From: Euryarchaeota archaeon UBA486
GTDB taxonomy: Archaea > Thermoplasmatota > Poseidoniia > Poseidoniales > Poseidoniaceae
Length of the DNA: 59,619 bases
Direction of reading: 5' to 3'
NCBI GenBank assembly: GCA_002497765.1
Contig: DAET01000070.1
Span: 1 to 59,619, forward strand
Positions 1 to 7,738 of this stretch are shown here, in pieces. The position numbers and the translations under genes were made by a program. The first letter of the stretch is position 1; each line of letters opens with the position of its first letter. The notes beneath the pieces are model-generated. The model searched no databases, was not told the DNA's origin, and saw only the letters and a list, made by a program, of their open reading frames with translations.

Positions 1-801
1 GGATTCATCCCACCTGACATTGCCATTTACGAAGAAGGGGTTGAGTTCCCGCGTTCATTTGAGGTCAACGATATCCCGCTGAATTCAAACTTCACGATTC
101 GGGCTTGGGTGCAACTTCCACAAGACCAAAGTACCAACGGCACGGTCTACATCAACACCACGATTCGGTCTCGATTTGCGCCGGAACTTCCCTTTGTTCA
201 CACCAGCGAAGGAGATTACCTCGGTCTGGCCTGGCAACCCAGTGAAGCAGTGGATGAGGGAATTGATTGGGGGGGCATGGCCAACACGGCTGTTGCGTAC
301 GTGAAGGCGTGGTCGGGTGTCGTGTTCAGCATCTTGCTGGCCTCCATCATCCTTTACAAGGCTGTGATCGATCGTCAGCGCCGGTTGGAAGAATCACAAA
401 CCCTGCCCTATCAGGAGACCGATAAGCAAGCTGAAGATTGGATGAGCCAATACCAGAAAGAAGCCGTTCCCGGGGAACAGATGACGGCCCCAGCAGCACC
501 GCTTCAGGAAGTCCCAAAAGCGACCTATGAAGCCATGTTCCGCCACCAACACGGTTCGGCTGAAGCACCTCAGCCACAAGTGGATTCAGGATTGATTTCG
601 GCAGCGAGCATCGTCCTCGATAAACGAACGGAAGAAGCGAAGAAAATCAAGGCCGATGCAATGCTCGCCGACTTGCAATCAACCAAAGCTTCAGCGCCGC
701 TCTCTGCCAACGAGACCTTGGTAGCGTCTACCTCGTCGTCGGTTCCACTCCCTCCCAACGAGGATGTTCATCCACCTGCTGTCGACGATCTGGAGTTCTG
801 A
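1..801 (+). CDS. C-terminal part of a membrane-anchored surface protein (5' truncated by window)
   Basis: The reading frame is open from base 1, so the gene begins upstream of the window and only its last 266 residues are visible. The visible N-terminal part looks extracellular (beta-rich, with Asn-x-Thr sequons near NTT). One hydrophobic helix follows at about positions 306-370 (around GVVFSILLASIILYKAVI) and then a basic RQRR stop-transfer sequence. The remaining roughly 140 residues are a charged, Pro/Ala/Gln-rich cytosolic tail with predicted helix near KRTEEAKKIKADAM. A single-pass protein with a large outer domain and a disordered inner tail matches several other genes in this window. 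No enzymatic motif is visible. The stop lies 9 bases before the RNase HII start, so the two are probably co-transcribed. Function unknown. Confidence 0.75.
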   Translation, partial: GFIPPDIAIYEEGVEFPRSFEVNDIPLNSNFTIRAWVQLPQDQSTNGTVYINTTIRSRFAPELPFVHTSEGDYLGLAWQPSEAVDEGIDWGGMANTAVAYVKAWSGVVFSILLASIILYKAVIDRQRRLEESQTLPYQETDKQAEDWMSQYQKEAVPGEQMTAPAAPLQEVPKATYEAMFRHQHGSAEAPQPQVDSGLISAASIVLDKRTEEAKKIKADAMLADLQSTKASAPLSANETLVASTSSSVPLPPNEDVHPPAVDDLEF

Positions 802-810
802 GGCGAGTTC

Positions 811-1530
811 ATGTTGATCGGCATCGACGAAGCGGGGCGTGGACCGGTTTTGGGACCCCTTGTTGTCGGCATCTGTGCCGTACCTGACGATGCGGAGCCG
901 TTGTTGATGGACATCGGCGTCAAGGATTCCAAAGACCTCTCGGCCAAAAAGCGCCAACACATCGAAACATGGTTCAGGGAGCAATGCGACAAGGAGGGAT
1001 GGTTCGGAGCAACGGTGGTCATCCAGCCCGAGCGGATTGACCAAGCCCTGCAACAACAAGGCCTGAATTGGCTCGAAGTTGAGGGGTTTCAGGAAGCAAT
1101 CCAGCTGGTTCCCCATCAGCACAACCTAACCATCGTCGCCGATGCATGCGATGTGAACGCGGAGCGATTCACGCAACGCATCACGGCAGGGCTTGATGGC
1201 TGGCCGTATCCCCAATCCACCATGATTTCAGAACACAAAGCAGACCAGCGACATCCGGTGGTTGGCATGGCGAGCATCCTCGCCAAGGAAGAACGAGACC
1301 GAAGGATAGAGGCAATGTCTGCGCGTGTGGGATTCAATGTCGGCTCGGGCTATCCATCCGACCCTGCAACAAAGAAGGCGTTGCCAGCGTTGGTGGAACA
1401 ACGCAGAATCGACCCTGAGGTGCGTTGGGGGTGGGCGACCGTGGAGCGTTTTTGGGCTGAGCATCGGGATGGCGACGTGCCGGTTCGAGGTGTTCAACGT
1501 ACGACACAGCAACGGCTCTTCCATCCATGA
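811..1530 (+). CDS. rnhB: Ribonuclease HII
   Basis: The product is 239 residues, the usual size for archaeal RNase HII, which cuts the RNA strand of RNA-DNA hybrids and removes single ribonucleotides from DNA. The N-terminus reads GIDEAGRGPVLGPLV, the family signature. It supplies acidic residues D6 and E7, and further likely metal ligands are D111 (in VADACDVN) and D145 (in EHKADQ). The KDSKDLSAKKR substrate-contact motif follows near residue 38, and the ASILAKEERD block near residue 154 is also typical. The ATG at 811 is followed directly by the conserved core, so the start is firm. It sits between a membrane protein and glutamyl-tRNA synthetase on the same strand with short gaps, which suggests one transcript. 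Confidence 0.97.
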   Translation: MLIGIDEAGRGPVLGPLVVGICAVPDDAEPLLMDIGVKDSKDLSAKKRQHIETWFREQCDKEGWFGATVVIQPERIDQALQQQGLNWLEVEGFQEAIQLVPHQHNLTIVADACDVNAERFTQRITAGLDGWPYPQSTMISEHKADQRHPVVGMASILAKEERDRRIEAMSARVGFNVGSGYPSDPATKKALPALVEQRRIDPEVRWGWATVERFWAEHRDGDVPVRGVQRTTQQRLFHP

Positions 1531-1569
1531 TTCATCACGCATTTCTTGAAGGACGGCCCCCACCGCCTG

Positions 1570-3306
1570 ATGAGCGACATGACGTGGCAACCCGATGCGG
1601 AAACAGAAGCCCTGATACGTCATGTCGCCCTGCAAAACGCCCTTGAGTACGAGGGCAAGGCGGCCATGGGTTCGGTCATCGGCCGCATCATGGCCATGCG
1701 GGGTGATTTGCGCCAACACGGGAAGGCCGTGACCGGACTCGTGGCGACGCAGGTCGACGCCGCCAACGCCATGGCGGCTGAGCAGGGACTTGAAGCAATT
1801 CGAGGCCTGCTCGAAGCGGAAGCACCACACCTCTTGGAGAAAAGGGAAACCAAGGCGAGAAGGGAAGGTTTGCCCGAACTTCAGAACGCAGAGAAAGGAA
1901 AGGTCGTCCTCCGTTTTGCTCCCAACCCGAACGGTCCGCTCTCGTTTGGACACGCACGAGGCCTTGTCATCAACAGCACCTACAGAGAAATGTATGATGG
2001 CGAGTTCATCTTGAGGTTCGACGACACCGACACGAAAGTCAAGCCACCCATGCTGGAAGCCTACCAGACCATCCAAGAGGAAACGGAGTGGCTCACTGGA
2101 CGAAAACCCGACCGCGTGGTCATCGCTTCCGATCGCATTGATGAATATCATCGCCATGCTGAAATGATGCTCGATCAGGGATTTGGGTATGTTTGTCGAT
2201 GCAGTGCAGAGGAATTCAAGGAGTACCGAGTTGCCAAAACCGCCTGCCCGTGTCGTACGCAAACCCCCCAAGACAACCTCGTGTTCTGGAAGCGAATGCT
2301 CAACGGGAAATTCAAGCCGGGTCAGGCGGTTGTTCGGGTGAAAACCGACATGACACTGAAGAACCCGGCCTTGAGGGACTGGCCTGCCTTGCGTCTGCAA
2401 GACACCGCAGCTCATCCGCATCCGCGTCCTGAAATCGGTTCAGCGCACGTTGTTTGGCCCCTCCTTGATTTCCAGAGTGCCGTCGAAGACCATCTGCAGG
2501 GCGTCACCCACATCATTCGAGGAAAGGACTTGATGGATTCAACTCGAAAGCAAACGCTGCTGTACGAGCACTTCGGCTGGACCTATCCCGAAACCATGTA
2601 CTGGGGTCGTGTCAAGGTGCACGAATGGGGTGGATTTTCCACCTCTCAAATGCGGGCTGACATTGAAACAGGCACCTACAGCGGATGGGACGACCCGCGA
2701 CTTCCAACCTTGGCGGGGTTGAGGCAGCGGGGCACTCAATCTGAAGCACTCAGAAATTTCTGGTTGGAACTTGGCATCACGCAGAAAGACATCTCCGTGC
2801 CCCTTGCCACCCTGTACGCACACAACACCAAAGTGATCGACGATGACGCTCCGCGGCTGACCTTTGTTCGACATCCAGCATCCTTCACGCTGGTAGGGGA
2901 CCACCCTGATTCGCTGAGCATCCCCGTCCATCCGAACCACGAAAACATGGGTCAACGGACATGGAACTTGTCGAGTGGAACCATTTGGTTGGAAAGTGAG
3001 GACTTGGAGAAGATGGACCTTCGCTTGAAGGAATTTGCCGATGTGGGCCTCCACGACCGCTCTGCCCACATTGAAAGCATGGAGCGGTCGGATAAACGGC
3101 CCATCGTCCACTGGCTACCAGACCGCAACGCGACCGAAGCCGTGCTGACCGGCACAAAGGACAACGCTGTCTTCCACATTGAAGGGCAATTGGAAGCTCA
3201 CAAGCACCCTGCAGGAACCATTGTCCAGCTCGAACGTGTGGGTTATGCGAAAATCGTTGACAAGACCACATTGATGCTTTGTCATGAAGACCTCGGTGAA
3301 AGCTGA
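1570..3306 (+). CDS. gltX: Glutamyl-tRNA synthetase, archaeal type
   Basis: This is a cytosolic class I synthetase that charges tRNA-Glu, and in archaea without a separate GlnRS usually also tRNA-Gln. The 578-residue length fits the archaeal/eukaryotic GluRS branch. It has an N-terminal helical extension of about 110 residues. The HIGH-equivalent is SFGHARG at residues 125-131 after PNPNGP. A Cys-rich insertion (YVCRCS...CPC) probably binds zinc. The KMSKS-equivalent region is FSTSQM near residues 356-361, followed by an all-beta anticodon-binding C-terminus. I chose the ATG at 1570; a TTG at 1546 would add eight residues with no better support. An Asp/Glu-rich FDDTDTK segment at the active site is as expected. 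Confidence 0.96.
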   Translation: MSDMTWQPDAETEALIRHVALQNALEYEGKAAMGSVIGRIMAMRGDLRQHGKAVTGLVATQVDAANAMAAEQGLEAIRGLLEAEAPHLLEKRETKARREGLPELQNAEKGKVVLRFAPNPNGPLSFGHARGLVINSTYREMYDGEFILRFDDTDTKVKPPMLEAYQTIQEETEWLTGRKPDRVVIASDRIDEYHRHAEMMLDQGFGYVCRCSAEEFKEYRVAKTACPCRTQTPQDNLVFWKRMLNGKFKPGQAVVRVKTDMTLKNPALRDWPALRLQDTAAHPHPRPEIGSAHVVWPLLDFQSAVEDHLQGVTHIIRGKDLMDSTRKQTLLYEHFGWTYPETMYWGRVKVHEWGGFSTSQMRADIETGTYSGWDDPRLPTLAGLRQRGTQSEALRNFWLELGITQKDISVPLATLYAHNTKVIDDDAPRLTFVRHPASFTLVGDHPDSLSIPVHPNHENMGQRTWNLSSGTIWLESEDLEKMDLRLKEFADVGLHDRSAHIESMERSDKRPIVHWLPDRNATEAVLTGTKDNAVFHIEGQLEAHKHPAGTIVQLERVGYAKIVDKTTLMLCHEDLGES

Positions 3307-3347
3307 AGAAAGCAAGAACCAAAACCTGCGACGAAGGTCGGCCGCCT

Positions 3348-3758
3348 ATGGGAAAGACCGTTGCCGACCTGACCTTGGACGATGAACACATGACCGTTGG
3401 AACGGAGGATTCTCTTCAAGAGGCTGCCAAGCGCCTCCTGACCATCTCGGGCGGCATCATGGTGGTCCTCGATGAGGACGGGCGCGTCAAGGGTGTTATC
3501 GGTCAGCGGCAACTCATCAAAGCGCTCAGTGAAGGCATCGACGCCTCCTCTGCCCAATGCCACGAGCACATGGAAATGGATTTCATGCAAGTCAGCCTAA
3601 CAGACAGTCTGAAAGGTGTCCTCGCTGACATCCGCCAGCGAAGCCCGCAAGCCGTTGTGGCGGTGGATGGAAGCGGTGAATTTGTGGGTTATTTCTCCCC
3701 AGATGACTATCAAGAAGCAGTTCAAATGGTGGCCAACCTGAAAGGGTTGAACCTCTGA
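3348..3758 (+). CDS. Protein with a pair of CBS domains
   Basis: The 136-residue product consists of two CBS motifs in tandem (about residues 5-60 and 72-130) and little else. The pattern of a hydrophobic strand, a Gly-rich turn and the helix of each CBS unit can be seen at GIMVVLDEDGRVKGVIG and AVVAVDGSGEFVGYFS. Stand-alone CBS pairs usually bind adenine nucleotides or S-adenosylmethionine and act as regulatory modules; no partner domain is fused here. The start ATG at 3348 is 41 bases after gltX on the same strand, so it may be the last gene of the rnhB-gltX transcript. Its stop codon directly abuts the stop of the convergent gene at 3759. The ligand and partner are unknown. Confidence 0.88.
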   Translation: MGKTVADLTLDDEHMTVGTEDSLQEAAKRLLTISGGIMVVLDEDGRVKGVIGQRQLIKALSEGIDASSAQCHEHMEMDFMQVSLTDSLKGVLADIRQRSPQAVVAVDGSGEFVGYFSPDDYQEAVQMVANLKGLNL

Positions 3759-5780
3759 TCATGCGACCAGTTTGATGACACGTCCGCACCCAGCACAATT
3801 GAATCGATGGGGGCGAGCGTCCGTTGTGACGGCGTTCGGGGTTTGACAAGCAGGACAGGGAATCTGAGGATACTGTGGTGTCGCGGATCGCCGGGGTGAA
3901 CCGACCAGGCGAGGACTGGCCATGGCGGTGATGACCCAAATGAGTGCCACAGCGCCCAAGGCAATGCCGATGAAGGCCACAGGATAACCGATGACCGTGA
4001 CCGCCAGCGCAATGGGAATCAAGACCAATTCGAGGTAGAGGTAGGTGCGGCGCCGGTTCCGCGTGAGCCGCAAGCCGACAACGAAGGCTGCCAGCAACCC
4101 CACCAAGGTGAGCGCCGTGAGTGTCAATGGTGCATAAGCGAGGGAGGAGGTCGGGAGAACCTCAAAGCTGAATTTCTCACCTTGCTCGATGCCCTCTCCT
4201 TCCATGGTGATGATGTCACCCCATGGCATGCGCAGGACAGCGAAGTCAAAGGCGTCCGATTCGCGAATGATGCTGTTGCTCAGCGCGGTGAGCGCCGAAG
4301 AGCGTGCTGTCAAATCGAGGGAGTAATCACTCCACAACGGGGCTGGTTGGACAACAATGAAGTTTCGGAGGAGGTCGATGCGACTCCCGTCCTCAACCAG
4401 TTCAGTCGTCGAAAACCGAAGCGTCACGGGGTGGTTGATGACAGCGTCTTGGCCGTTCAAGTCAACTTCAACACGCAGTTCATTAAACGCCCGGAAATCC
4501 CCAAGCAATTCTTCCGTATCCAACCCCAATCCGGTGTTCATGTACATGGGGCCGAGGCTTACCATTTGACGCTCAAACTCAGACCGCTCAACGTCTTCGA
4601 TGAAGCGACTGATACGGTCTTCATCGGACACCGCCCCTGCGGAAAACGCCCGGAGCGTTTGAGAGAGGGCGGGGTTTTCATCCCCGATGTGGTCCATGCC
4701 CCATCGCATCCAAAACGCCATTTCGTCGTGAATCGTGATGGTCGTGATCCGCTCGAGCATCAAGCCCCCATCCTGGGATTCGAGTTCCATGTTGATCTCC
4801 AGCATCATGCTGCTCCCACCACCGTCGGTGCGAAGGGGCTCATCGGGCGGGTAGTAGGTTCCAGTGCCACCGCCGGTGTCGAAAGTCTCAACCTCGTAGG
4901 TGGTGGAACCACGCAAGGAGGGTTGGCCGGGCTGGAATTCCAATTCAACTTCAACGTTGATGGTTTCCACCCCGCCAGCTGCACCCGTCCAAGTCCAAGT
5001 GACACGCACGGTGTCACCCACTGCGGTTTCAATGGGATCACCGGACACCGGAACGCCGTTGACCTTCAGCGTGATCGATTCCGCCATGGCCAGCGTGGAC
5101 AAGCCCCAAGGAGAATCAAGGCGAACCGCGAGGTAGACATCGGAGCCCTCTACCTCTGGCTCCACCATGAAAATATCCATCAGCGGAATGGTCGCCTCAA
5201 GGGAGGATGCTTCGTCCTCACTGCCCCAGAAAAATTCCAATTTGGCATCAGCCGCAGGCACACTGAACAAGACGGCTTGAGCGGCGAGTTCAATTTCGAT
5301 GTTCGAAGAACCACTCGTGGTGAACGATTCCACCTCAATGTCAAAGTTCAGCGAACCGGATCCTTGGGCAAGGAAGGAGGAACCTGGCTCGGTCGCTGCG
5401 CTAAAACTCTTGGAGCCAACGCTCACGGTCGCCGTTGCATTGATTTGAACACCGGCCGCATTGGCCACTTCGTAATTGATGGAAAAGGTCCACGTGGAAG
5501 AGGGCACCTCTCCGCCCCAGGTGTTGGGGAGGAGCCAGCGACCAATGGTTTCCTGCGATGAGATGGAGGTCTCAACGCTCACGCTTTGTGGGTCCTCAGC
5601 CAGATCTGCAGCAAACGGTGTCAGCCGCTTGTTGCTGTCGCTGCCAATCAAGTAAAGTTCGACGGGGGTTGCATCACAGCACACCAAGACATCTTCCGAC
5701 GAGTTTGCCTGAGCGGTCGCCACGAAGGGTGTGGCAAAGGTAGCCAAGAAAATCGCACACAGAAAAAGAGCACGACGCAT
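3759..5780 (-). CDS. Secreted/membrane protein with C-terminal membrane helices and cytosolic zinc ribbon
   Basis: The 673-residue product begins with a clear signal peptide (MRRALFLCAIFLATF, cleavage likely after VATAQA). Roughly 530 residues of beta-rich extracellular sequence follow. Then come about three membrane helices (around LTLTALTLVGLLAAFVVGL and two between LYLELVLIPIALAVTVIGY and ALIWVITAM). A short cytosolic zinc ribbon closes the protein, with CPAC and CAGC knuckles 17 residues apart. I chose the ATG at 5780; a TTG nine bases upstream is possible. No catalytic motif is recognised. An exported ectodomain combined with an inner zinc ribbon suggests a link between the surface and a cytosolic partner, but this is inference. 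Its stop directly abuts that of the CBS gene. Confidence 0.85.
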   Translation of the reverse strand: MRRALFLCAIFLATFATPFVATAQANSSEDVLVCCDATPVELYLIGSDSNKRLTPFAADLAEDPQSVSVETSISSQETIGRWLLPNTWGGEVPSSTWTFSINYEVANAAGVQINATATVSVGSKSFSAATEPGSSFLAQGSGSLNFDIEVESFTTSGSSNIEIELAAQAVLFSVPAADAKLEFFWGSEDEASSLEATIPLMDIFMVEPEVEGSDVYLAVRLDSPWGLSTLAMAESITLKVNGVPVSGDPIETAVGDTVRVTWTWTGAAGGVETINVEVELEFQPGQPSLRGSTTYEVETFDTGGGTGTYYPPDEPLRTDGGGSSMMLEINMELESQDGGLMLERITTITIHDEMAFWMRWGMDHIGDENPALSQTLRAFSAGAVSDEDRISRFIEDVERSEFERQMVSLGPMYMNTGLGLDTEELLGDFRAFNELRVEVDLNGQDAVINHPVTLRFSTTELVEDGSRIDLLRNFIVVQPAPLWSDYSLDLTARSSALTALSNSIIRESDAFDFAVLRMPWGDIITMEGEGIEQGEKFSFEVLPTSSLAYAPLTLTALTLVGLLAAFVVGLRLTRNRRRTYLYLELVLIPIALAVTVIGYPVAFIGIALGAVALIWVITAMASPRLVGSPRRSATPQYPQIPCPACQTPNAVTTDARPHRFNCAGCGRVIKLVA

Positions 5781-5846
5781 GGTTCCCAACCGTCCCCAAT
5801 CACCTGTGGCTCATAACTTGAACTCCTCGTCGTGAGGAGAACGGGC

Positions 5847-6197
5847 TCAAAGTGCCTTCTCAAGAAGAGCACCGAGTTCTTTTTCGAACAGCGTCACGAG
5901 GGCCTCGCCAACTTCGCCTTGAAGTTCATCGGGGAGCAAACGAAGGCCGAGGCGGGTGGCAGCACGGGTGGCTTTCAATTCAGCATAGATGCTGCGGGCC
6001 TTGGAGTGGAAGTAATACGCAACGGCCTCTTTGATTTCGGCCTTCAATTCAGGGTCGTCCTCCACCTTGGCCCTGATGTGGCTCTTGAGTTCGTCCTTCA
6101 CGAGGTCGCGGAAGGCTTCGATCACCAAATCCTCGGTGGACATCAACTCTTGGAGTTGACTTTGGATGCTTCCGGTCAACAGACGCTCAATCGCCAT
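5847..6197 (-). CDS. Small helical protein of unknown function
   Basis: The 116-residue product is mostly charged alpha-helix with no signal peptide, membrane segment or cysteine. Examples are LVKDELKSHIRAKVEDD, LKAEIKEAVAYYFHSKA and EALVTLFEKELGALLEKAL. The ATG at 6197 lies 25 bases downstream of the stop of the RecJ-like gene and on the same strand as uS15, so the three genes are probably one operon. In many archaea uS15 is followed by a recJ homologue and then by a small KEOPS subunit (Pcc1) gene. This protein sits in the same place but does not look like Pcc1. I do not recognise the family; the position hints at a translation or replication accessory role. Confidence 0.8.
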   Translation of the reverse strand: MAIERLLTGSIQSQLQELMSTEDLVIEAFRDLVKDELKSHIRAKVEDDPELKAEIKEAVAYYFHSKARSIYAELKATRAATRLGLRLLPDELQGEVGEALVTLFEKELGALLEKAL

Positions 6198-6222
6198 GGC
6201 CGTCCTAACGGCTCCTACGGTT

Positions 6223-7146
6223 TCAATCCGTCGCTTGGCCCTCGGTCAAGAAACGACCCGTTCCAAGCCATCGATCGAGTAACTTGGAAGCATACAAACG
6301 ACTTGCGTCAGCCTCTTCCGGCCAAGCCTGTTTCACCGTATGCAATTGGCTGGCTAAATCGATGTGTTCATCACCGACCAACATTCGGTGCCATGTCAAC
6401 TCCTCAAGCCGTGGCGTTGACAACTCTGATTCGGTAAGGCAAGGGAGGAGAAGTTCGCTGATGGCCATGCTTCGCTGGTCAACATCCATGGTGGGCCAGA
6501 CCTTTGCCAGACGTTTCAACTGACGCCCGGAAAGGCCAGGCATCATGCCTGTAGCCGGAGCTGGGACCTCGGGAAGAGGAACAACTCGAAGCGTGCCTTC
6601 TTCCTTCAGGTGGTTCAACACCGTGGTGTGAATGGGGTCCATGTTGGTCTCCAACGCTGAGCGAGACCAGAGACCAAGAGAAATGAACGGCCGTAGTTTT
6701 CGTACCCTTCGCCCGCCTGGTGCGATCACGGCTGCCAGAGCAGCTGCTTGGAGGACCGGATCAATCGCGCCCGAAAACGTTCGGTGTTTCGCACCCATTT
6801 CTACGGTGGTGGCCAAAGGAACGAGATGGATGTGTTCAGTGGAAGCCAAATCCTCAATCGACCACGTTGCTTCTTCCACGTCAACCACCACCGTGAGCCC
6901 CGTGGCTTCGACCGACCAGGCAGGAGGAGCGTCACGGGGAAGATGATGCCGAGGGGTGAACAATCGGCGACGGTATCGAACGCCAACATCGAGGAAGGCG
7001 GCTTCGAGTTGACCGATGGCCAAGACGCCGTCAACCGTTGCTGGGGCGGTGAGGTGAATCATTTCCGCAGCCTTGATGGCCTCGCCGTGTGATTCCATCG
7101 TTGCCTTCAACGAGGAAAACATCGGTGTTGCAAGGAGGTCGCGCAT
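6223..7146 (-). CDS. Degenerate RecJ/DHH-fold-like protein (Cdc45/RecJ-like, probably inactive)
   Basis: The 307-residue product sits directly downstream of uS15, the place where many archaea carry a recJ homologue. Its N-terminus follows the layout of the DHH phosphoesterase domain. Residues 29-57 (MIHLTAPATVDG, then a helix and VRYRRRLF) align with the first motif normally reading H-x-D-x-D-G. A hydrophobic strand VVVDVEE lies near residue 88. The position where DHH enzymes have their metal-binding His pair reads HLVPLAT. Most catalytic acids and the HH pair are therefore missing. Archaeal RecJ paralogues that have lost catalysis are known partners of the GINS-MCM helicase, like eukaryotic Cdc45, so that role is plausible here. 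The homology call rests on pattern and position only. I prefer the ATG at 7146 over a TTG at 7155. Confidence 0.6.
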   Translation of the reverse strand: MRDLLATPMFSSLKATMESHGEAIKAAEMIHLTAPATVDGVLAIGQLEAAFLDVGVRYRRRLFTPRHHLPRDAPPAWSVEATGLTVVVDVEEATWSIEDLASTEHIHLVPLATTVEMGAKHRTFSGAIDPVLQAAALAAVIAPGGRRVRKLRPFISLGLWSRSALETNMDPIHTTVLNHLKEEGTLRVVPLPEVPAPATGMMPGLSGRQLKRLAKVWPTMDVDQRSMAISELLLPCLTESELSTPRLEELTWHRMLVGDEHIDLASQLHTVKQAWPEEADASRLYASKLLDRWLGTGRFLTEGQATD

Positions 7147-7205
7147 CGTGAACAAACAGAAGGAACGTTGCGTTCCTCATGAAGGTGTTCGTGCTTGTGG
7201 TTCAA

Positions 7206-7664
7206 TCACTCGACCATCAGGCGGAGTTCGTCTCGCTTGTAGCGCCAGTCGCTTGGGAGACGGTTTTCACCGATGTAGTAGGAAGCAAGACGTCGAATCT
7301 TGGCTTCGGTGATTTCGAGGGCTCGCTTGTTGTGAATGTCCTTGTGATTGCCCGAGCCGAGGTGGTTGATGATGGCGACTGCTTGACGCATGAGGTTCAT
7401 CATGTCCTCGGGGTAGGTACCGGTCATGTCGTTCTCTGCGAGCACTTGGCCAATGCGCTTGCCGAGGACGAGGCGGACGTTGGGAACAGCGTGCTTGTCG
7501 CGGAGGATGGTGCCGATTTCAGCGGTGGAATGACCGGCCTTGGCCAAGTCGAGAATGAGGGACTGAACCGCATCCTTGTCAGTGTTGGACCACTCGGGGG
7601 CCTCGGAAACGTGAGGACGGGTTGAGCCGCTCTGGCCTTTTCGGGACTTGTACATTCGTGCCAT
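7206..7664 (-). CDS. rps15: 30S ribosomal protein uS15 (S15/S13e)
   Basis: The 152-residue product is an archaeal/eukaryotic-type uS15, longer than the bacterial protein of about 89 residues because of an N-terminal extension. The start MARMYKSRKGQSGSTRP is typical, followed by PEW and an HTH-like segment (GHSTAEIGTILRDKHAVP). The conserved S15 helix bundle ends in HNKRALEITEAKIRRLASYY. It binds 16S rRNA at the central domain and nucleates the small-subunit platform. The ATG at 7662-7664 is the only sensible start. It heads a minus-strand cluster with the RecJ-like gene and the 116-residue protein, and lies 73 bases downstream of arcS on the same strand. Confidence 0.97.
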   Translation of the reverse strand: MARMYKSRKGQSGSTRPHVSEAPEWSNTDKDAVQSLILDLAKAGHSTAEIGTILRDKHAVPNVRLVLGKRIGQVLAENDMTGTYPEDMMNLMRQAVAIINHLGSGNHKDIHNKRALEITEAKIRRLASYYIGENRLPSDWRYKRDELRLMVE

Positions 7665-7738
7665 ATCACACCACCAAGCGGCCTTCCGACTTATCTCCCC
7701 TTCTTAATCACTCCGCCACACTACAGCGTGCTGCAGGC

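Noticed and set aside
1228..2421. A 397-residue minus-strand open frame across rnhB and gltX
   Set aside because: It is antisense to two clearly conserved enzymes and has no recognisable motif.
4182..5561. A 459-residue plus-strand open frame opposite the secreted zinc-ribbon protein
   Set aside because: It lies wholly antisense to a gene with a signal peptide, membrane helices and a zinc ribbon. Its own product is His/Arg/Gly-rich without any motif, as expected of a shadow frame in GC-rich DNA.
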